Of a stretch of 64,000 nucleotides of DNA, positions 46,954 to 56,489 are shown one piece after another; position 1 is the first letter of the stretch, and every line of letters begins with the position of its first letter. The stretch covers positions 1-64,000 of the forward strand of contig JAKVCA010000018.1 of NCBI GenBank assembly GCA_022448315.1, read 5' to 3'. Under the pieces are notes generated by a model. That model saw nothing but the letters and a program-made list of their open reading frames with translations, was not told the origin of the DNA and did not search any database. The DNA is from Pirellulaceae bacterium (GTDB taxonomy: Bacteria > Planctomycetota > Planctomycetia > Pirellulales > Pirellulaceae). Both the position numbers and the translations under genes were made by a program.

Positions 46954-48027
46954 ATGCTTTGTAAATCGCGTCCATGGATTGCTTTGGGGTGCTTGGTCTT
47001 GCTCATCGCAGCAGGCTGCAACGATCAATCTTCAACTCCCACGGTCACTGATGGATCGGACGCAGTTTCGGGTGAAGCGAGTGAAGTCTCAGATCTTTCA
47101 GGGACCATCAATATTGATGGGTCAAGCACGGTCTACCCCATCAGCTTGCAGGTTGCGGAAGAATTCGGAAAAGACTTTCCCAATGTCGAGGTGACGGTCG
47201 GTCTCTCCGGTACGGGTGGAGGGTTCAAGAAATTCATGGCCGGCTCGACTGACATTTCTGACGCGTCGAGGCCTGTCAAAGGTTCTGAAATCGCATTGGG
47301 CAAAGAAAACAACATCGAATTCATCGAATTGCCCGTCGCCTACGACGGCTTGTCCATCGTGGTCAATCCGGCCAATGATTTCGTGGATCAGTTGACCGTA
47401 GATCAATTGAAGAAGATCTTCCTGGTGGACCAAGCGGCGAAGACCTGGCAGGAAGTCAACCCTGAATGGCCGGAAGAAGAGATCAAACTATTTATTCCGG
47501 GGACGGATTCAGGTACGTTCGACTACTTCAAAGAAGTCGTGGCTGGCAAAGAAGGCACCATTCGAGGAGATGAAGCGGTCTCAACCGATGAGAACGACAA
47601 CAACCTTGTGGCAGGCGTCGAGAAAAACGAGTTCGCACTTGGATTCTTTGGCGCGGCTTACTACTTCTCAAACAAAGATCGTGTCAAAGTCGTTCCGATT
47701 GTGAATCCGGAAGGTGAAGCGGTGGCCCCAACACCCGTTACCATTGAGAATGGCTCTTACGCACCGTTTGGCCGCCCTCTTTTCATTTATATCAGCAAAA
47801 GCTCTAGTGACAAAATTGAGGTGGGTGCCTTCGTGGATTACTACCTTGAAAACGTACCTAGGGTCGCGGCGGAGGTCGGTTACGTGGCTCTCCCCGAGGC
47901 GGTGTACGGCGAAGGGCGAAAACGCTATGACGAAACGATGACAGGAACCCACTTTCTTGATGCTGACGGCAACAAGCGAGAGGGAAGCTTGCCTGAAATT
48001 TATATCGAAGCGAACCTTACCGAATAG
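46954..48027 (+). CDS. pstS: Phosphate ABC transporter substrate-binding protein
   Basis: The periplasmic, lipid-anchored phosphate receptor (357 residues). The signal ends in LLIAAGC with the lipobox Cys. The PBP fold has the phosphate loop motif INIDGSSTVYPIS and SGTGGGFKKF, then SDASRPVK, FIPGTDSGTFDYF and YYFSNKDRVKVVPI, as in PstS of the PBP_like_2 family. A GGAGA ribosome site precedes the ATG. It is the first gene of the pst/pho operon, and a stem-loop separates it from pstC. Confidence 0.95.
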   Translation: MLCKSRPWIALGCLVLLIAAGCNDQSSTPTVTDGSDAVSGEASEVSDLSGTINIDGSSTVYPISLQVAEEFGKDFPNVEVTVGLSGTGGGFKKFMAGSTDISDASRPVKGSEIALGKENNIEFIELPVAYDGLSIVVNPANDFVDQLTVDQLKKIFLVDQAAKTWQEVNPEWPEEEIKLFIPGTDSGTFDYFKEVVAGKEGTIRGDEAVSTDENDNNLVAGVEKNEFALGFFGAAYYFSNKDRVKVVPIVNPEGEAVAPTPVTIENGSYAPFGRPLFIYISKSSSDKIEVGAFVDYYLENVPRVAAEVGYVALPEAVYGEGRKRYDETMTGTHFLDADGNKREGSLPEIYIEANLTE

Positions 48028-48040
48028 ACGCTTGACCGTA

Positions 48041-48076
48041 CCGAGGCTGGACAGCGATCGTGTTTTCCAGCCTCGG
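48041..48076 (+). terminator. Stem-loop between pstS and pstC
   Basis: CCGAGGCTGGA and TCCAGCCTCGG form a perfect 11-bp stem with a 14-base loop, 14 bp after the pstS stop. There is no T run, so it looks like an attenuating or RNA-protecting hairpin rather than a full terminator. It may allow more PstS than transporter to be made. Confidence 0.5.
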
Positions 48077-48144
48077 AACGTTGATTCGGTTTGGGCGAGG
48101 GTTGTAGCCGCCCTCGGAGACTTCTTCGATTTTAACGGCTGCTA

Positions 48145-49140
48145 TTGGAGCTTGCCTTGGCGACGGTACCCCAAGCTGAACTCGAAAATAATTCTCCAAG
48201 CAATATGCATCGGCGATCGACCCGTTCCGCGAGAATCACAGAGTGGGTGGTGAAATCCACGCTGATCGGTTGCGCGAGCTTTTCGATCTTTGTTACCCTC
48301 AGCATCGTCGTCCTACTTTCGAAAGAAACGCTGACCTTTTTCTCAAAGCCAGAAGTCACTGTCGGCGATTTCTTTCTCGGCACACAATGGACTCCGCTAC
48401 TCGGAAATGAAAAACACTACGGCATATGGCCGCTGATTTGTGGAACGATGTACGTGACCGTCGTCGCCATGTCTTTGGCACTCCCTCTCGGTCTCGTCAC
48501 GGCGGTTTATCTCAGTGAATACGCATCCGGTCGAATCCGCGCATTCCTGAAACCCGTGTTGGAAATACTGGCAGGAATTCCAACCGTGGTTTACGGACTT
48601 TTTGCCTTGATCTTCATCACACCTACACTCAAATTCGCCTTTGATCCCCTGTCCGAAATGGCGGGTGGAAAAGGCTTTGAGGCACAGAACGTTTTGAGTG
48701 CAGGAATCGCCGTGGGCATCCTTTGCCTCCCCATCGTCAGTTCACTCTGTGAAGATGCCCTTCGCGCGGTACCGACGGGCTTGCGGGATGGGGCTTACGG
48801 CCTCGGTGGAACCAAATTCGACGTGACGGTCCGGGTCGTACTGCCCGCAGCCCTCTCAGGAATCATCTCATCTTTTCTTCTTGCAGTCGCTCGTGCGGTG
48901 GGTGAAACCATGGTTGTAGCACTGGCGGCAGGCAACATCGCACGTCTCACTGCTGACCCCCGTGTTTCTGCTCAAACGATGACCGGCCTGATTGCCCAGA
49001 TGGCCAAGGGAGACATCGACCATCAGGGGGCTCAATACTATTCGGCTTATGCGGTAGCGGCCGTCCTGTTCCTGATGACCTTGTCATTAACGCTCATCGG
49101 CCATTGGATCCGTCAACGATTCCGGGAGGCTTACGAATGA
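48145..49140 (+). CDS. pstC: Phosphate ABC transporter permease PstC
   Basis: Inner membrane permease with six helices (331 residues from a TTG at 48145; an in-frame ATG lies at 48205 and neither has a clear ribosome site). The PstC features are visible: FFLGTQWTPL near the first loop, the ABC-contact EAA-like motif DALRAVPTGLRDGAYGLGGTKFDV, and VARAVGETMVVALAAGN. It pairs with PstA. The stop codon overlaps the pstA start as ATGA. Confidence 0.93.
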   Translation: MELALATVPQAELENNSPSNMHRRSTRSARITEWVVKSTLIGCASFSIFVTLSIVVLLSKETLTFFSKPEVTVGDFFLGTQWTPLLGNEKHYGIWPLICGTMYVTVVAMSLALPLGLVTAVYLSEYASGRIRAFLKPVLEILAGIPTVVYGLFALIFITPTLKFAFDPLSEMAGGKGFEAQNVLSAGIAVGILCLPIVSSLCEDALRAVPTGLRDGAYGLGGTKFDVTVRVVLPAALSGIISSFLLAVARAVGETMVVALAAGNIARLTADPRVSAQTMTGLIAQMAKGDIDHQGAQYYSAYAVAAVLFLMTLSLTLIGHWIRQRFREAYE

Positions 49141-50378
49141 AGATGCCCCCTGCTCCGGAATGGAATCCTGACTTCCATTACCCTCAAAAATCGAGCGATG
49201 GCCGACGTCGTTCGGAGCGTTTTTTTCGACTCTTGTGCACGGGTGTTTCAGGCATTTCGCTCCTGATATTGATCACACTCGTGACTGCGATTCTTTTTCA
49301 AGGTCTCCCCCGGATCATTGGCAGCGCGACCGAGGGCTTCAAGTTTGATTTCAGTTTCATGCTATCCATGCCGTCCTCTGATCCAGAGAAAGCGGGCATT
49401 TTTCTCGCTTTGTGCGGAACCATCTGGGTCTGTGTCACCTGCGCTATCGTCACGATGCCTCTGGGAGTCGCAACAGCCATTTTTCTGGAGGAATACCAAC
49501 CGAAAAATCGCTACCTTGGCGTGATCCACCGATGGTTTGAACTCCTCATTTCGAACCTTGCGGGCGTCCCCTCCATTGTCTACGGCCTCGTCGGCCTGAC
49601 CGTCTTCGTCTACATGTTTGGACTGCTTGGAACGGTCAATCGTCCGAATTTTGAAATCGGATCGTCCTACTATCACCAGTACCTGTCACTGGACAGAAAG
49701 CGGACCCTCCGCATTCCTGCGGCATCCAGCGAGTCGACTCCGCCGAAACTCGTTTCCGGCATGAATGTCCTCACGGCAGACGGCCGGACCGTCAAGCTCA
49801 ATGTGCTCGAGTCGGGACAAGCTCGCCCCAAGGATCCGGAGCTCCTTCGAAGATCGTTGAAACAGAATTCAAAAAGCAGCGTGACAAAGGAAAAATCCTG
49901 GTACTACATGCAGCTTCCGTTGGGCTACTCGGTTTTGGCCGGCTCACTTACTCTGATGCTGGTGGTGCTGCCCGTGGTCATCATCTCGTCACAGGAAGCC
50001 TTGCGAGCCGTCCCCTCCTCCCTTCGTGATGGTGGATTGGGCATGGGATGCACTCCCTGGCAAGTCGTCTGGAACATTACCTTGCCCTCGGCCACTCCCG
50101 GAATCATGACGGGATCCATCCTTGCGATGAGCCGGGCCATGGGGGAAGCCGCCCCGATCTTATTGGTCAGCAGTGCCCTCTATGTCTCCAACGTCCCGTC
50201 CAGCTTGATGTCGCGTTACACGATCATGCCTCTTCAGATTTACCAATGGGCGGACGACCACAATCGAGACTTTTATTCGCTTGCGGCGACCGGCATCATT
50301 GTTTTGCTGGTCGTTCTACTGATTTTCAACTCGATTGCCGTCTTCGTACGCCAGCGCTCACAGAAAAAAATTCGTTAA
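49137..50378 (+). CDS. pstA: Phosphate ABC transporter permease PstA with a periplasmic insert
   Basis: The second permease (413 residues), started at the ATG that overlaps the pstC stop, with GGGAGG before it. Conserved parts are VTMPLGVATAIFLEEY, LAGVPSIVYGLVGL, and the EAA motif EALRAVPSSLRDGGLGMGCTPWQVV with AMGEAAPILL. Between helices three and four is an extra stretch of about 90 residues (NRPNFEIGSSYYHQYLSLDR ... KSWYYMQLPLG) with a small beta-rich composition, probably in the periplasm. Normal PstA is about 290 residues. Confidence 0.92.
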   Translation: MKMPPAPEWNPDFHYPQKSSDGRRRSERFFRLLCTGVSGISLLILITLVTAILFQGLPRIIGSATEGFKFDFSFMLSMPSSDPEKAGIFLALCGTIWVCVTCAIVTMPLGVATAIFLEEYQPKNRYLGVIHRWFELLISNLAGVPSIVYGLVGLTVFVYMFGLLGTVNRPNFEIGSSYYHQYLSLDRKRTLRIPAASSESTPPKLVSGMNVLTADGRTVKLNVLESGQARPKDPELLRRSLKQNSKSSVTKEKSWYYMQLPLGYSVLAGSLTLMLVVLPVVIISSQEALRAVPSSLRDGGLGMGCTPWQVVWNITLPSATPGIMTGSILAMSRAMGEAAPILLVSSALYVSNVPSSLMSRYTIMPLQIYQWADDHNRDFYSLAATGIIVLLVVLLIFNSIAVFVRQRSQKKIR

Positions 50379-50414
50379 TCCACTTTCCCTGATCCCACTG
50401 ATGGTTTCGTTCCC

Positions 50415-51275
50415 ATGCCATTGAATCAATCCATCGAACGCCCTAAGCGTTTGAAAAATACGCCTTCTTCAAAACGAGCTTCCGCCGTGACCCAATCCAA
50501 ATCTTCACGGGATTTAAGTACTGAGCTTGCCGTCGAAATCAAAGATTTCTCGAGCTGGTATGGTGATTTCCAGGCGATCCACAACATCTCAATGGGGATC
50601 CCGACGAAACGCGTCACGTCATTCATCGGTCCTAGCGGTTGCGGCAAATCAACACTACTCCGCTGGATCAATCGTATGAATGATACCGTCGTCGGCGCTC
50701 GCGCGCAGGGTCAACTGACCATGGGGGAACTCGACATATTGGCCCGAAGCACCGACGTCGTCGAATTGCGTCGGCATATCGGTATTGTCTTCCAGAAACC
50801 CAATCCATTTCCGAAGTCCATTTATGACAATGTCGCCTTTGGCCCTCGGCTTCATTTCAAGTTGAGCAAGTCTGAATTGGATGACCTTGTCGAATGGGCC
50901 TTACGAAAAGCGGCCGTCTGGGATGAAGTGAAGGATCGCTTAAAAGCTCCGGCACTGGGATTGAGCGGTGGTCAGCAACAGCGACTTTGTATTGCCCGAG
51001 CGATTGCCGTCGGTCCAAAAATCCTGCTGATGGACGAACCCTGCTCTGCCTTGGACCCCCAGTCCACCCTGTCGGTTGAAGACCTGATTTTCGAGCTACG
51101 CGAACAATACACGATTGTCATCGTGACCCACAACATGCAGCAGGCCGCGAGATGCTCGGATCAAACGGCGTTCTTCTATGAGGGACGATTGATTGAGATT
51201 GGCCCGACCAACCAGGTCTTTACGCGTCCAGAAAAGAAGCAGACTGAAGATTACGTCACTGGCAAGTTTGGATAA
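50415..51275 (+). CDS. pstB: Phosphate ABC transporter ATP-binding protein PstB
   Basis: Energises phosphate import. The product (286 residues) has Walker [11 protein letters not shown]-loop VFQKPNPFP, signature [15 protein letters not shown], Walker [14 protein letters not shown] and the H-loop THNMQQAAR. The PstB-typical [14 protein letters not shown] and the [12 protein letters not shown] end are present. An N-terminal extension of about 35 basic residues precedes the domain. Confidence 0.97.
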   Translation: MPLNQSIERPKRLKNTPSSKRASAVTQSKSSRDLSTELAVEIKDFSSWYGDFQAIHNISMGIPTKRVTSFIGPSGCGKSTLLRWINRMNDTVVGARAQGQLTMGELDILARSTDVVELRRHIGIVFQKPNPFPKSIYDNVAFGPRLHFKLSKSELDDLVEWALRKAAVWDEVKDRLKAPALGLSGGQQQRLCIARAIAVGPKILLMDEPCSALDPQSTLSVEDLIFELREQYTIVIVTHNMQQAARCSDQTAFFYEGRLIEIGPTNQVFTRPEKKQTEDYVTGKFG

Positions 51276-51280
51276 TCAAA

Positions 51281-51955
51281 ATGTCAAAGCATCTGCAACG
51301 AGATATAGATCTGATCCGTCGAGAACTGCTGAACCAGTTTGGACTGGTGGAAAAGGTCGTGGATGATTCGGTCAGATCGCTTACGGAACATCGTGGTGAT
51401 TTATTGGAAACCGTCCTCGTCGGTGACCAGACGATTGACGAACGAGAGGTGCTCATCGAAGAGCAGTGTTTAAAAACACTGGCGTTGCACCAGCCCGTTG
51501 CCGCAGACCTTCGCTGGATTGCCACCGTCATCAAGATCAACTCGGATCTCGAGCGGATTGGGGATCTTGCATGCAGCATCTCCGAACGCGCCAGAGATCT
51601 TCATCACACACCGCATTTCCCGATTCCGAGCCAAGTGCCACTGATGGTCTCAGATGCCATGCAGATGGTTCGAGACGCATTGGATGCCTTTGTTGACCTG
51701 GATCTTTACAAGGCCCGCGAAGTGATTCGGATGGATATTGCTGTCGATCAGACCAATATTGAAGTCATCGAAGTCTTGACCGAATTGATGGTTGAGAAAT
51801 CGGACCTTGTGCCCGCGGCCCTTCATTGTTTTTCAGCCGCACGACACATCGAAAGGATCGCGGATCTGGCGACGAACATCGCCGAGGATGTGATCTACAT
51901 TATTGAAGGTGAAGTGGTCAGGCATCAGCATGAGGAAAACACCTCAGAGCCCTGA
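51281..51955 (+). CDS. phoU: Phosphate signalling protein PhoU
   Basis: A 224-residue all-helical protein made of two three-helix bundles, each with the metal-binding E/D-rich PhoU motif (LERIGDLACSISERA and IERIADLATNIAEDVIYI). It couples the Pst transporter to the PhoR/PhoB system and lowers uptake when phosphate is plentiful. Five bp separate it from pstB. Confidence 0.96.
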   Translation: MSKHLQRDIDLIRRELLNQFGLVEKVVDDSVRSLTEHRGDLLETVLVGDQTIDEREVLIEEQCLKTLALHQPVAADLRWIATVIKINSDLERIGDLACSISERARDLHHTPHFPIPSQVPLMVSDAMQMVRDALDAFVDLDLYKAREVIRMDIAVDQTNIEVIEVLTELMVEKSDLVPAALHCFSAARHIERIADLATNIAEDVIYIIEGEVVRHQHEENTSEP

Positions 51956-51977
51956 AACCCGGTGAGATTAAGACACC

Positions 51978-52667
51978 ATGAGTCGACCCAAAATTTTAAT
52001 CGTCGAAGACGATCGTCCTCTATCAGACGTTCTGCAGTATAACTTTGTTCAAGCTGGCTTCGACGTTTTTCAGTCTTTCGACGGTCAAGATGGCGTCAAC
52101 CAAGCGAGGCTTCGCCTGCCCGAAGTCATTGTCTTGGACGTGATGATTCCCGTCCTTGATGGTATCGAAGTTTGCCGTAAACTTCGCTCAGTCGAAGAGA
52201 CCAAAAATCTTTTGATCATCATGGTCACGGCGAAAAGCGAAGAAACCGACCAGCTTATCGGCTTTTCGGTAGGGGCCGACGACTATGTCGTCAAGCCTTT
52301 TAGCGTGAAAGTCTTATTGGAACGAGTCAAGGCTCTGGTTCGCCGTCGATCGTCAAAATCGGATCTCGAGGACGAGATCATTTCCCTTCACAACATCACC
52401 GTCGACCGAATCAAACACAAGGTGTCGGGTAAAGAGGGCAACATTGACCTAACCCCAAGTGAATTCAGGTTGTTGGAAACCCTGATTCGACAACCTGGCC
52501 GTGCTTTTGACCGCTCAGAGCTGATTGACACCGTCCTCGGAGAGGACACCTTTGTCCTGGAACGTACCATCGATGTTCACGTTCGCGGCTTACGCAAAAA
52601 ACTTGGTACAGAGGGTAACGCGATCGAAACGGTTCGGGGAGTTGGCTACCGGTTCAAAGATCAGTAA
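51978..52667 (+). CDS. PhoB-like response regulator (OmpR family)
   Basis: A 229-residue regulator. Receiver residues are complete: acidic Glu10-Asp11-Asp12, phospho-acceptor Asp54 (IVLDVMIP), Thr in MVTAKSE and Lys in VVKPF. The winged-helix output has the OmpR-type LTPSEFRLLETLIRQPGRAF and TIDVHVRGLRKKLG. Its place after phoU makes it the likely PhoB of this operon. The expected PhoR kinase gene does not follow; only a 39-codon frame does. Confidence 0.9.
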   Translation: MSRPKILIVEDDRPLSDVLQYNFVQAGFDVFQSFDGQDGVNQARLRLPEVIVLDVMIPVLDGIEVCRKLRSVEETKNLLIIMVTAKSEETDQLIGFSVGADDYVVKPFSVKVLLERVKALVRRRSSKSDLEDEIISLHNITVDRIKHKVSGKEGNIDLTPSEFRLLETLIRQPGRAFDRSELIDTVLGEDTFVLERTIDVHVRGLRKKLGTEGNAIETVRGVGYRFKDQ

Positions 52668-52912
52668 CCTCGTTGCTTCGCCGAAACGCTGACTTTGTTT
52701 GCCGGTCAGGAACTGGGAATCACCTTTTCTCAATCAGAAATCGAACGAAACGCGTTGGCTTATTTCATCAATCTCAACGCCAAGGCGAACGGGTTGTGTC
52801 GGAGAACGATTAAGATTTTCCCTGATCGTGGCAACATCGCGTCAGGACGTGGCTAAACTGTTAGGGTGATTTTGACCCATTAAAACGATCCGTTATTTGT
52901 CTGAGTGAACTC

Positions 52913-53032
52913 ATGGCGTATGCACTGGTCTTACTGTTCATCTTCCTCGGCATGTTGGCCATCTGCCTGCCACGGTTTCGTAAAAAGGACGTGGTCCCGG
53001 CGGAAGATCAGCCAAACAGCGGCGGCAAATAG
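52913..53032 (+). CDS. 39-residue single-helix membrane peptide
   Basis: A short ORF begins with ATG at 52913. The product starts MAYALVLLFIFLGMLAICLP, followed by basic RFRKK and a polar tail ending in SGGK. The layout (helix, positive stop-transfer, soluble tail) is that of a one-pass membrane protein with the C-terminus in the cytoplasm. No strong ribosome site is seen. It follows phoB by 245 bp and no family is known to me. Confidence 0.5.
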   Translation: MAYALVLLFIFLGMLAICLPRFRKKDVVPAEDQPNSGGK

Positions 53033-53231
53033 CAGAAGAACTTGCTCATTCCCCTTTGAATCTTTTCGAGCAAGATTCTTTACGCTGCGTTACCCCTTTC
53101 AACCGTCGAATCGTGGGGAAGGTCCCATCAACGCCGTCAGACTCGGGACACATACAAATCACGTTCATCGGATTCAATGCAACCGCTCTTTTTTCTGCCG
53201 CCTCATTGCTCACCTTTCCAGCCTCTGAATC

Positions 53232-54146
53232 ATGCCCAACCGCCCCAGTCGTACCTCGCAGAAACTCGCGGGCCTGATCCTGATGACAGACACCTACGCG
53301 AAGTGGTCGTGGATCCTTTCCGAAAACGTGGCCGAGGCGCAAAGGCGACGACTTGCCGAATTGAATCTCTACCCCAGACTTCGATTTCGACTTTACGAAC
53401 AGGGATGGTTTCACCGGATCATTTCATTGCTTGACCGAGTCTTCTTGCAATCTCAACTTGTGTACATGGTGCTTCGAAAAAGATTCTTCGAAGATCGCAT
53501 TCAGGCGGAGCTCGAACAGGGGGCAACGCAGGTGGTCATTCTTGGTGCAGGACTCGACCCAGGTGGGATCCGACTGGCTGGCAATCATCCCGAAATAAGG
53601 GTCTGGGAAATCGATCGCGTGTCCCTTCCGATATCCCAATCTGGCAACGCAAACCCAGAAAATCTGCATCGCATCACCGCAAACTTGGCCGACACCACTT
53701 GGACCACTCAACTCCAAAGCCACCCCTATTGGCAATCGACCGCAAAGACTGTTTTCGCCGCCGAAGGGCTATTGATGTACTTGGAAGCCGACGCAGTGCG
53801 TCGCCTAATTGGAGCATTAAAACAGATGACTCCAGACCGAGGGAGTTTCTATTTCAGTTTCCTTCGAACTTCGGCGTGGGGAAAACCTCGGTATGGAAAT
53901 TTCTCGCCACTGGTTCGCCTTGGCCTATCCCTTGTCGGCGAACCTCTGCGTTGGTCCATTAACCCCGAGGAGATTTCAACATTTCTCGGCCAAGAAGGCC
54001 TGACATCAGAACGAACACCAGACGAGGCTGACTTGTATCAACTTTACCTGTCAACGCATCCAATCTGGCGAAACCACCCCAAACCAACCATTGAGTTCTT
54101 GGCCCATGCAAAATGGCCGAAATCAGACGCCGGTCAGCACCCTTGA
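53232..54146 (+). CDS. SAM-dependent methyltransferase, TIGR00027/LCM type
   Basis: A 304-residue protein of the leucine carboxyl methyltransferase-like group. The SAM-binding motif is TQVVILGAGLDPGGIRLA, with the acidic motif VWEIDRVSLP and the TVFAAEGLLMYLEADAV motif that marks this group. SPLVRLGLSLVGEPLRW and the closing HPIWRNHP also match. The methyl acceptor is unknown. Convergent with the glycosyltransferase at 54134 with a 13-bp overlap. Confidence 0.88.
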   Translation: MPNRPSRTSQKLAGLILMTDTYAKWSWILSENVAEAQRRRLAELNLYPRLRFRLYEQGWFHRIISLLDRVFLQSQLVYMVLRKRFFEDRIQAELEQGATQVVILGAGLDPGGIRLAGNHPEIRVWEIDRVSLPISQSGNANPENLHRITANLADTTWTTQLQSHPYWQSTAKTVFAAEGLLMYLEADAVRRLIGALKQMTPDRGSFYFSFLRTSAWGKPRYGNFSPLVRLGLSLVGEPLRWSINPEEISTFLGQEGLTSERTPDEADLYQLYLSTHPIWRNHPKPTIEFLAHAKWPKSDAGQHP

Positions 54147-55243
54147 AGAAACTGGGCGTAACAGTCGACATGCCGCTTGACCATCATCTCGACTGAAAAC
54201 TCCGTCAACATCTTCTGCTGACCCGCGAGACCAAGTTGCTTTGCAAAATCAGGATTGTGACTCAAACGTTCAGATTGCTTTGCCAATTCAGCCCGATCAC
54301 CGACTTGAAACAGCAGGCCAGTCTCTTCATGTGTGACGAGATCTCGGTTTCCAGGAATATCGGAGGCGATAACAGGAATTCCCTGACTCAATGCCTCCAT
54401 CAGGGAATTGCTCTGTCCCTCATAACCACTGCAAATCCAAAACTGATCCAGCGAGGCGATCAGGGAAGCGGCCTGTTCAACGTGCCCCAAAAAGTGAACA
54501 CGGTGATGTACCCCCACCTGTTCCGCATATCTTTCCAATCGCCAGCGCTGGGGGCCTTCCCCGGCAATCAACAGATGCGTGTCATTTCGGACACACTTGA
54601 GGAGTTCGATGGCCCATATTGCATCCTTTAGCCGCTTCTGAGGCCAAAGCCGACCGACGGTCCCGACTAACCGAGTCTCGCTTGGTAGACCGAGTTTTTG
54701 AATCAGGGCGTTCCGAGCGGAAGAAGCATCCTGCGGGATCGCGGTAACACCATTTGGAATCACATGAAACTGGCTGGCCGGTATCCCGTGTTGCACATAG
54801 AAATCTTTCACACCTTCGCTGTTGGTCAGGATCCCTGAGGTTCTCTTGGCAAAAAAACGATCGAGAACCAACTCATGCCACCGCTTCCACAGATCGACAC
54901 ATCGCTCGCCTCCCAGGATGATCGGCACGCCCGCTCTCCACGCGGCGGCGCGCCCGTAACAATTCGCTGCAAAAATCCAGGTGTGAACAATATCCGGTCG
55001 AAACGAACGGATGGTCTTCTTGAGACGTTGGTAGGCGAAAGGATCCAGCTTCCATTTTTTATTGCAATGCACGACCGAAAGACCTGCATCCAGAAGCGAG
55101 GATTCAAGCGGTCCTCCGCGTGTGAGGAGAACCACGCAAACCTCAAAGCGATCTCGAGGCAAGCCGGTTGCCAGCAAACTCAGCTGTTTTTCAGCACCCC
55201 CACGATCCATGGTGGGAATGACCAACATCAACCGCGTTTTCAA
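54134..55243 (-). CDS. GT4-type glycosyltransferase
   Basis: A 369-residue retaining glycosyltransferase of the GT-B fold. The N-terminal domain starts with MDRGGAEKQLSLLATGL, and the C-terminal donor domain shows VGTVGRLWPQKRLKDAIWA, HFLGHVEQ and the E-x7-E motif GYEGQSNSLMEALSQGIPVIASDI. The start is a TTG with AAGGAA before it. It likely adds a sugar to cell-surface polysaccharide or lipid. Same direction as the next glycosyltransferase. Confidence 0.92.
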   Translation of the reverse strand: MKTRLMLVIPTMDRGGAEKQLSLLATGLPRDRFEVCVVLLTRGGPLESSLLDAGLSVVHCNKKWKLDPFAYQRLKKTIRSFRPDIVHTWIFAANCYGRAAAWRAGVPIILGGERCVDLWKRWHELVLDRFFAKRTSGILTNSEGVKDFYVQHGIPASQFHVIPNGVTAIPQDASSARNALIQKLGLPSETRLVGTVGRLWPQKRLKDAIWAIELLKCVRNDTHLLIAGEGPQRWRLERYAEQVGVHHRVHFLGHVEQAASLIASLDQFWICSGYEGQSNSLMEALSQGIPVIASDIPGNRDLVTHEETGLLFQVGDRAELAKQSERLSHNPDFAKQLGLAGQQKMLTEFSVEMMVKRHVDCYAQFLQGC

Positions 55244-55300
55244 GATTCGAATTCCTTGAAGAAGGTTTGAAGGTTCGTTTTCCCGAGGACCTGCACAGGC

Positions 55301-56461
55301 TCAATGCGACAGATACTTTTTCAGGAGGTGAATGTGGCGTTGCCCCATCAATTCGATCGAATTCCGACGCTCGACTTCCTGAATACCACGACGGATGCGA
55401 TCCTGAACGACCGGCCCAGATTGTAATACGAACAGCAGGGCTTCAGCGAGTCCGTCAACGTGACCTTCTGAAAATGTAAACATGTTGGTTTGTCGCGACG
55501 TGACCGAAGCAGACGATGCTCCCTCTCCAGCAACGATCGGGACACCGGCCCCCATGGCGGTAAGCGTAAACGTCGAAGGTTGCCCTCGACCCTCAGGAAC
55601 CACGAATACATCCGTAGCTTGGAGCACTGGACTCAAATCATCAAAGGTGCCGACCATAATCACGCTATCCCTCAGCCCCAAATCGCGCACCAAGGTCCAT
55701 ATCTCCGCCGCCTGCTCGCCCTGGCCCACCAACCACAATTTCGCAGTTGGATGATGCTCAAGAACCTTGGGCCACGCGGAGACCAAGTCCAATACGCGGT
55801 TGGACTCCCGCATCGGTCCCGCGTAAAGCACGAGCGGACTGTTCTCGGAAAGTCGAAGGACACGATGCACCTCGCTCAGAGCGGCTCTCACTTCCGAGCG
55901 AAGCTCAGGATCCCTTTTCTTAATCACCGGCACACCATTGGGCACCACCGTCGTGGATTCGGTCGGATATCCATGACGTACCATCTCCTGGTAAACGGCT
56001 TCGCCGGACGCAATAAGGTGATCTGCTTGAAAAACGGTATTGCGAATTTTTTCGCCGAAGGGTGCTTTGGCATGCCAACGACAATCACCATCGGGACCGG
56101 ACTCCTCGAAACGCACAAGGACAGGCCGACCGTGTTGTTTTCGGCTCGTGATGGCAGAAAACGCGTCATGCCTTCCTGATGAAACCAGAACCGCATCATA
56201 TTCTTCGCGATGGCTCACCAACCATCTTGCAAGACGACGCATGTACCAGATCTGCCCCCACCCTTTCGTGCTGGGATGAGCCAGACGTGTTACCTCAAAA
56301 TTTCGGAACGTGAAATGGACCGGCCAATGAGTTTCCCAACGAGCGGTCAGAACGTGGATTTCACAATCCGCTTGATGTAGAAAATTTCCGAGATTCACCA
56401 GAGCGGTCTCAGCTTCGCCATTCTGCGGCCAGAATTGTCGAGTGACCAAAACCAACCGCAT
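55301..56461 (-). CDS. GT4-type glycosyltransferase
   Basis: A 386-residue GT-B protein: N-terminal FWPQNGEAETALVNLGNFL, donor domain SPLVLYAGPMRESNRVLDLV, MVGTFDDLSPVLQATDVFVVP and the motif GRGQPSTFTLTAMGAGVPIVAGEGA. It precedes the other glycosyltransferase by 58 bp on the same strand and follows hpt. The two probably act in sequence in polysaccharide synthesis. Confidence 0.92.
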   Translation of the reverse strand: MRLVLVTRQFWPQNGEAETALVNLGNFLHQADCEIHVLTARWETHWPVHFTFRNFEVTRLAHPSTKGWGQIWYMRRLARWLVSHREEYDAVLVSSGRHDAFSAITSRKQHGRPVLVRFEESGPDGDCRWHAKAPFGEKIRNTVFQADHLIASGEAVYQEMVRHGYPTESTTVVPNGVPVIKKRDPELRSEVRAALSEVHRVLRLSENSPLVLYAGPMRESNRVLDLVSAWPKVLEHHPTAKLWLVGQGEQAAEIWTLVRDLGLRDSVIMVGTFDDLSPVLQATDVFVVPEGRGQPSTFTLTAMGAGVPIVAGEGASSASVTSRQTNMFTFSEGHVDGLAEALLFVLQSGPVVQDRIRRGIQEVERRNSIELMGQRHIHLLKKYLSH

Positions 56462-56489
56462 GGGCTTGAACCTCTAGGACACCTGTGAA

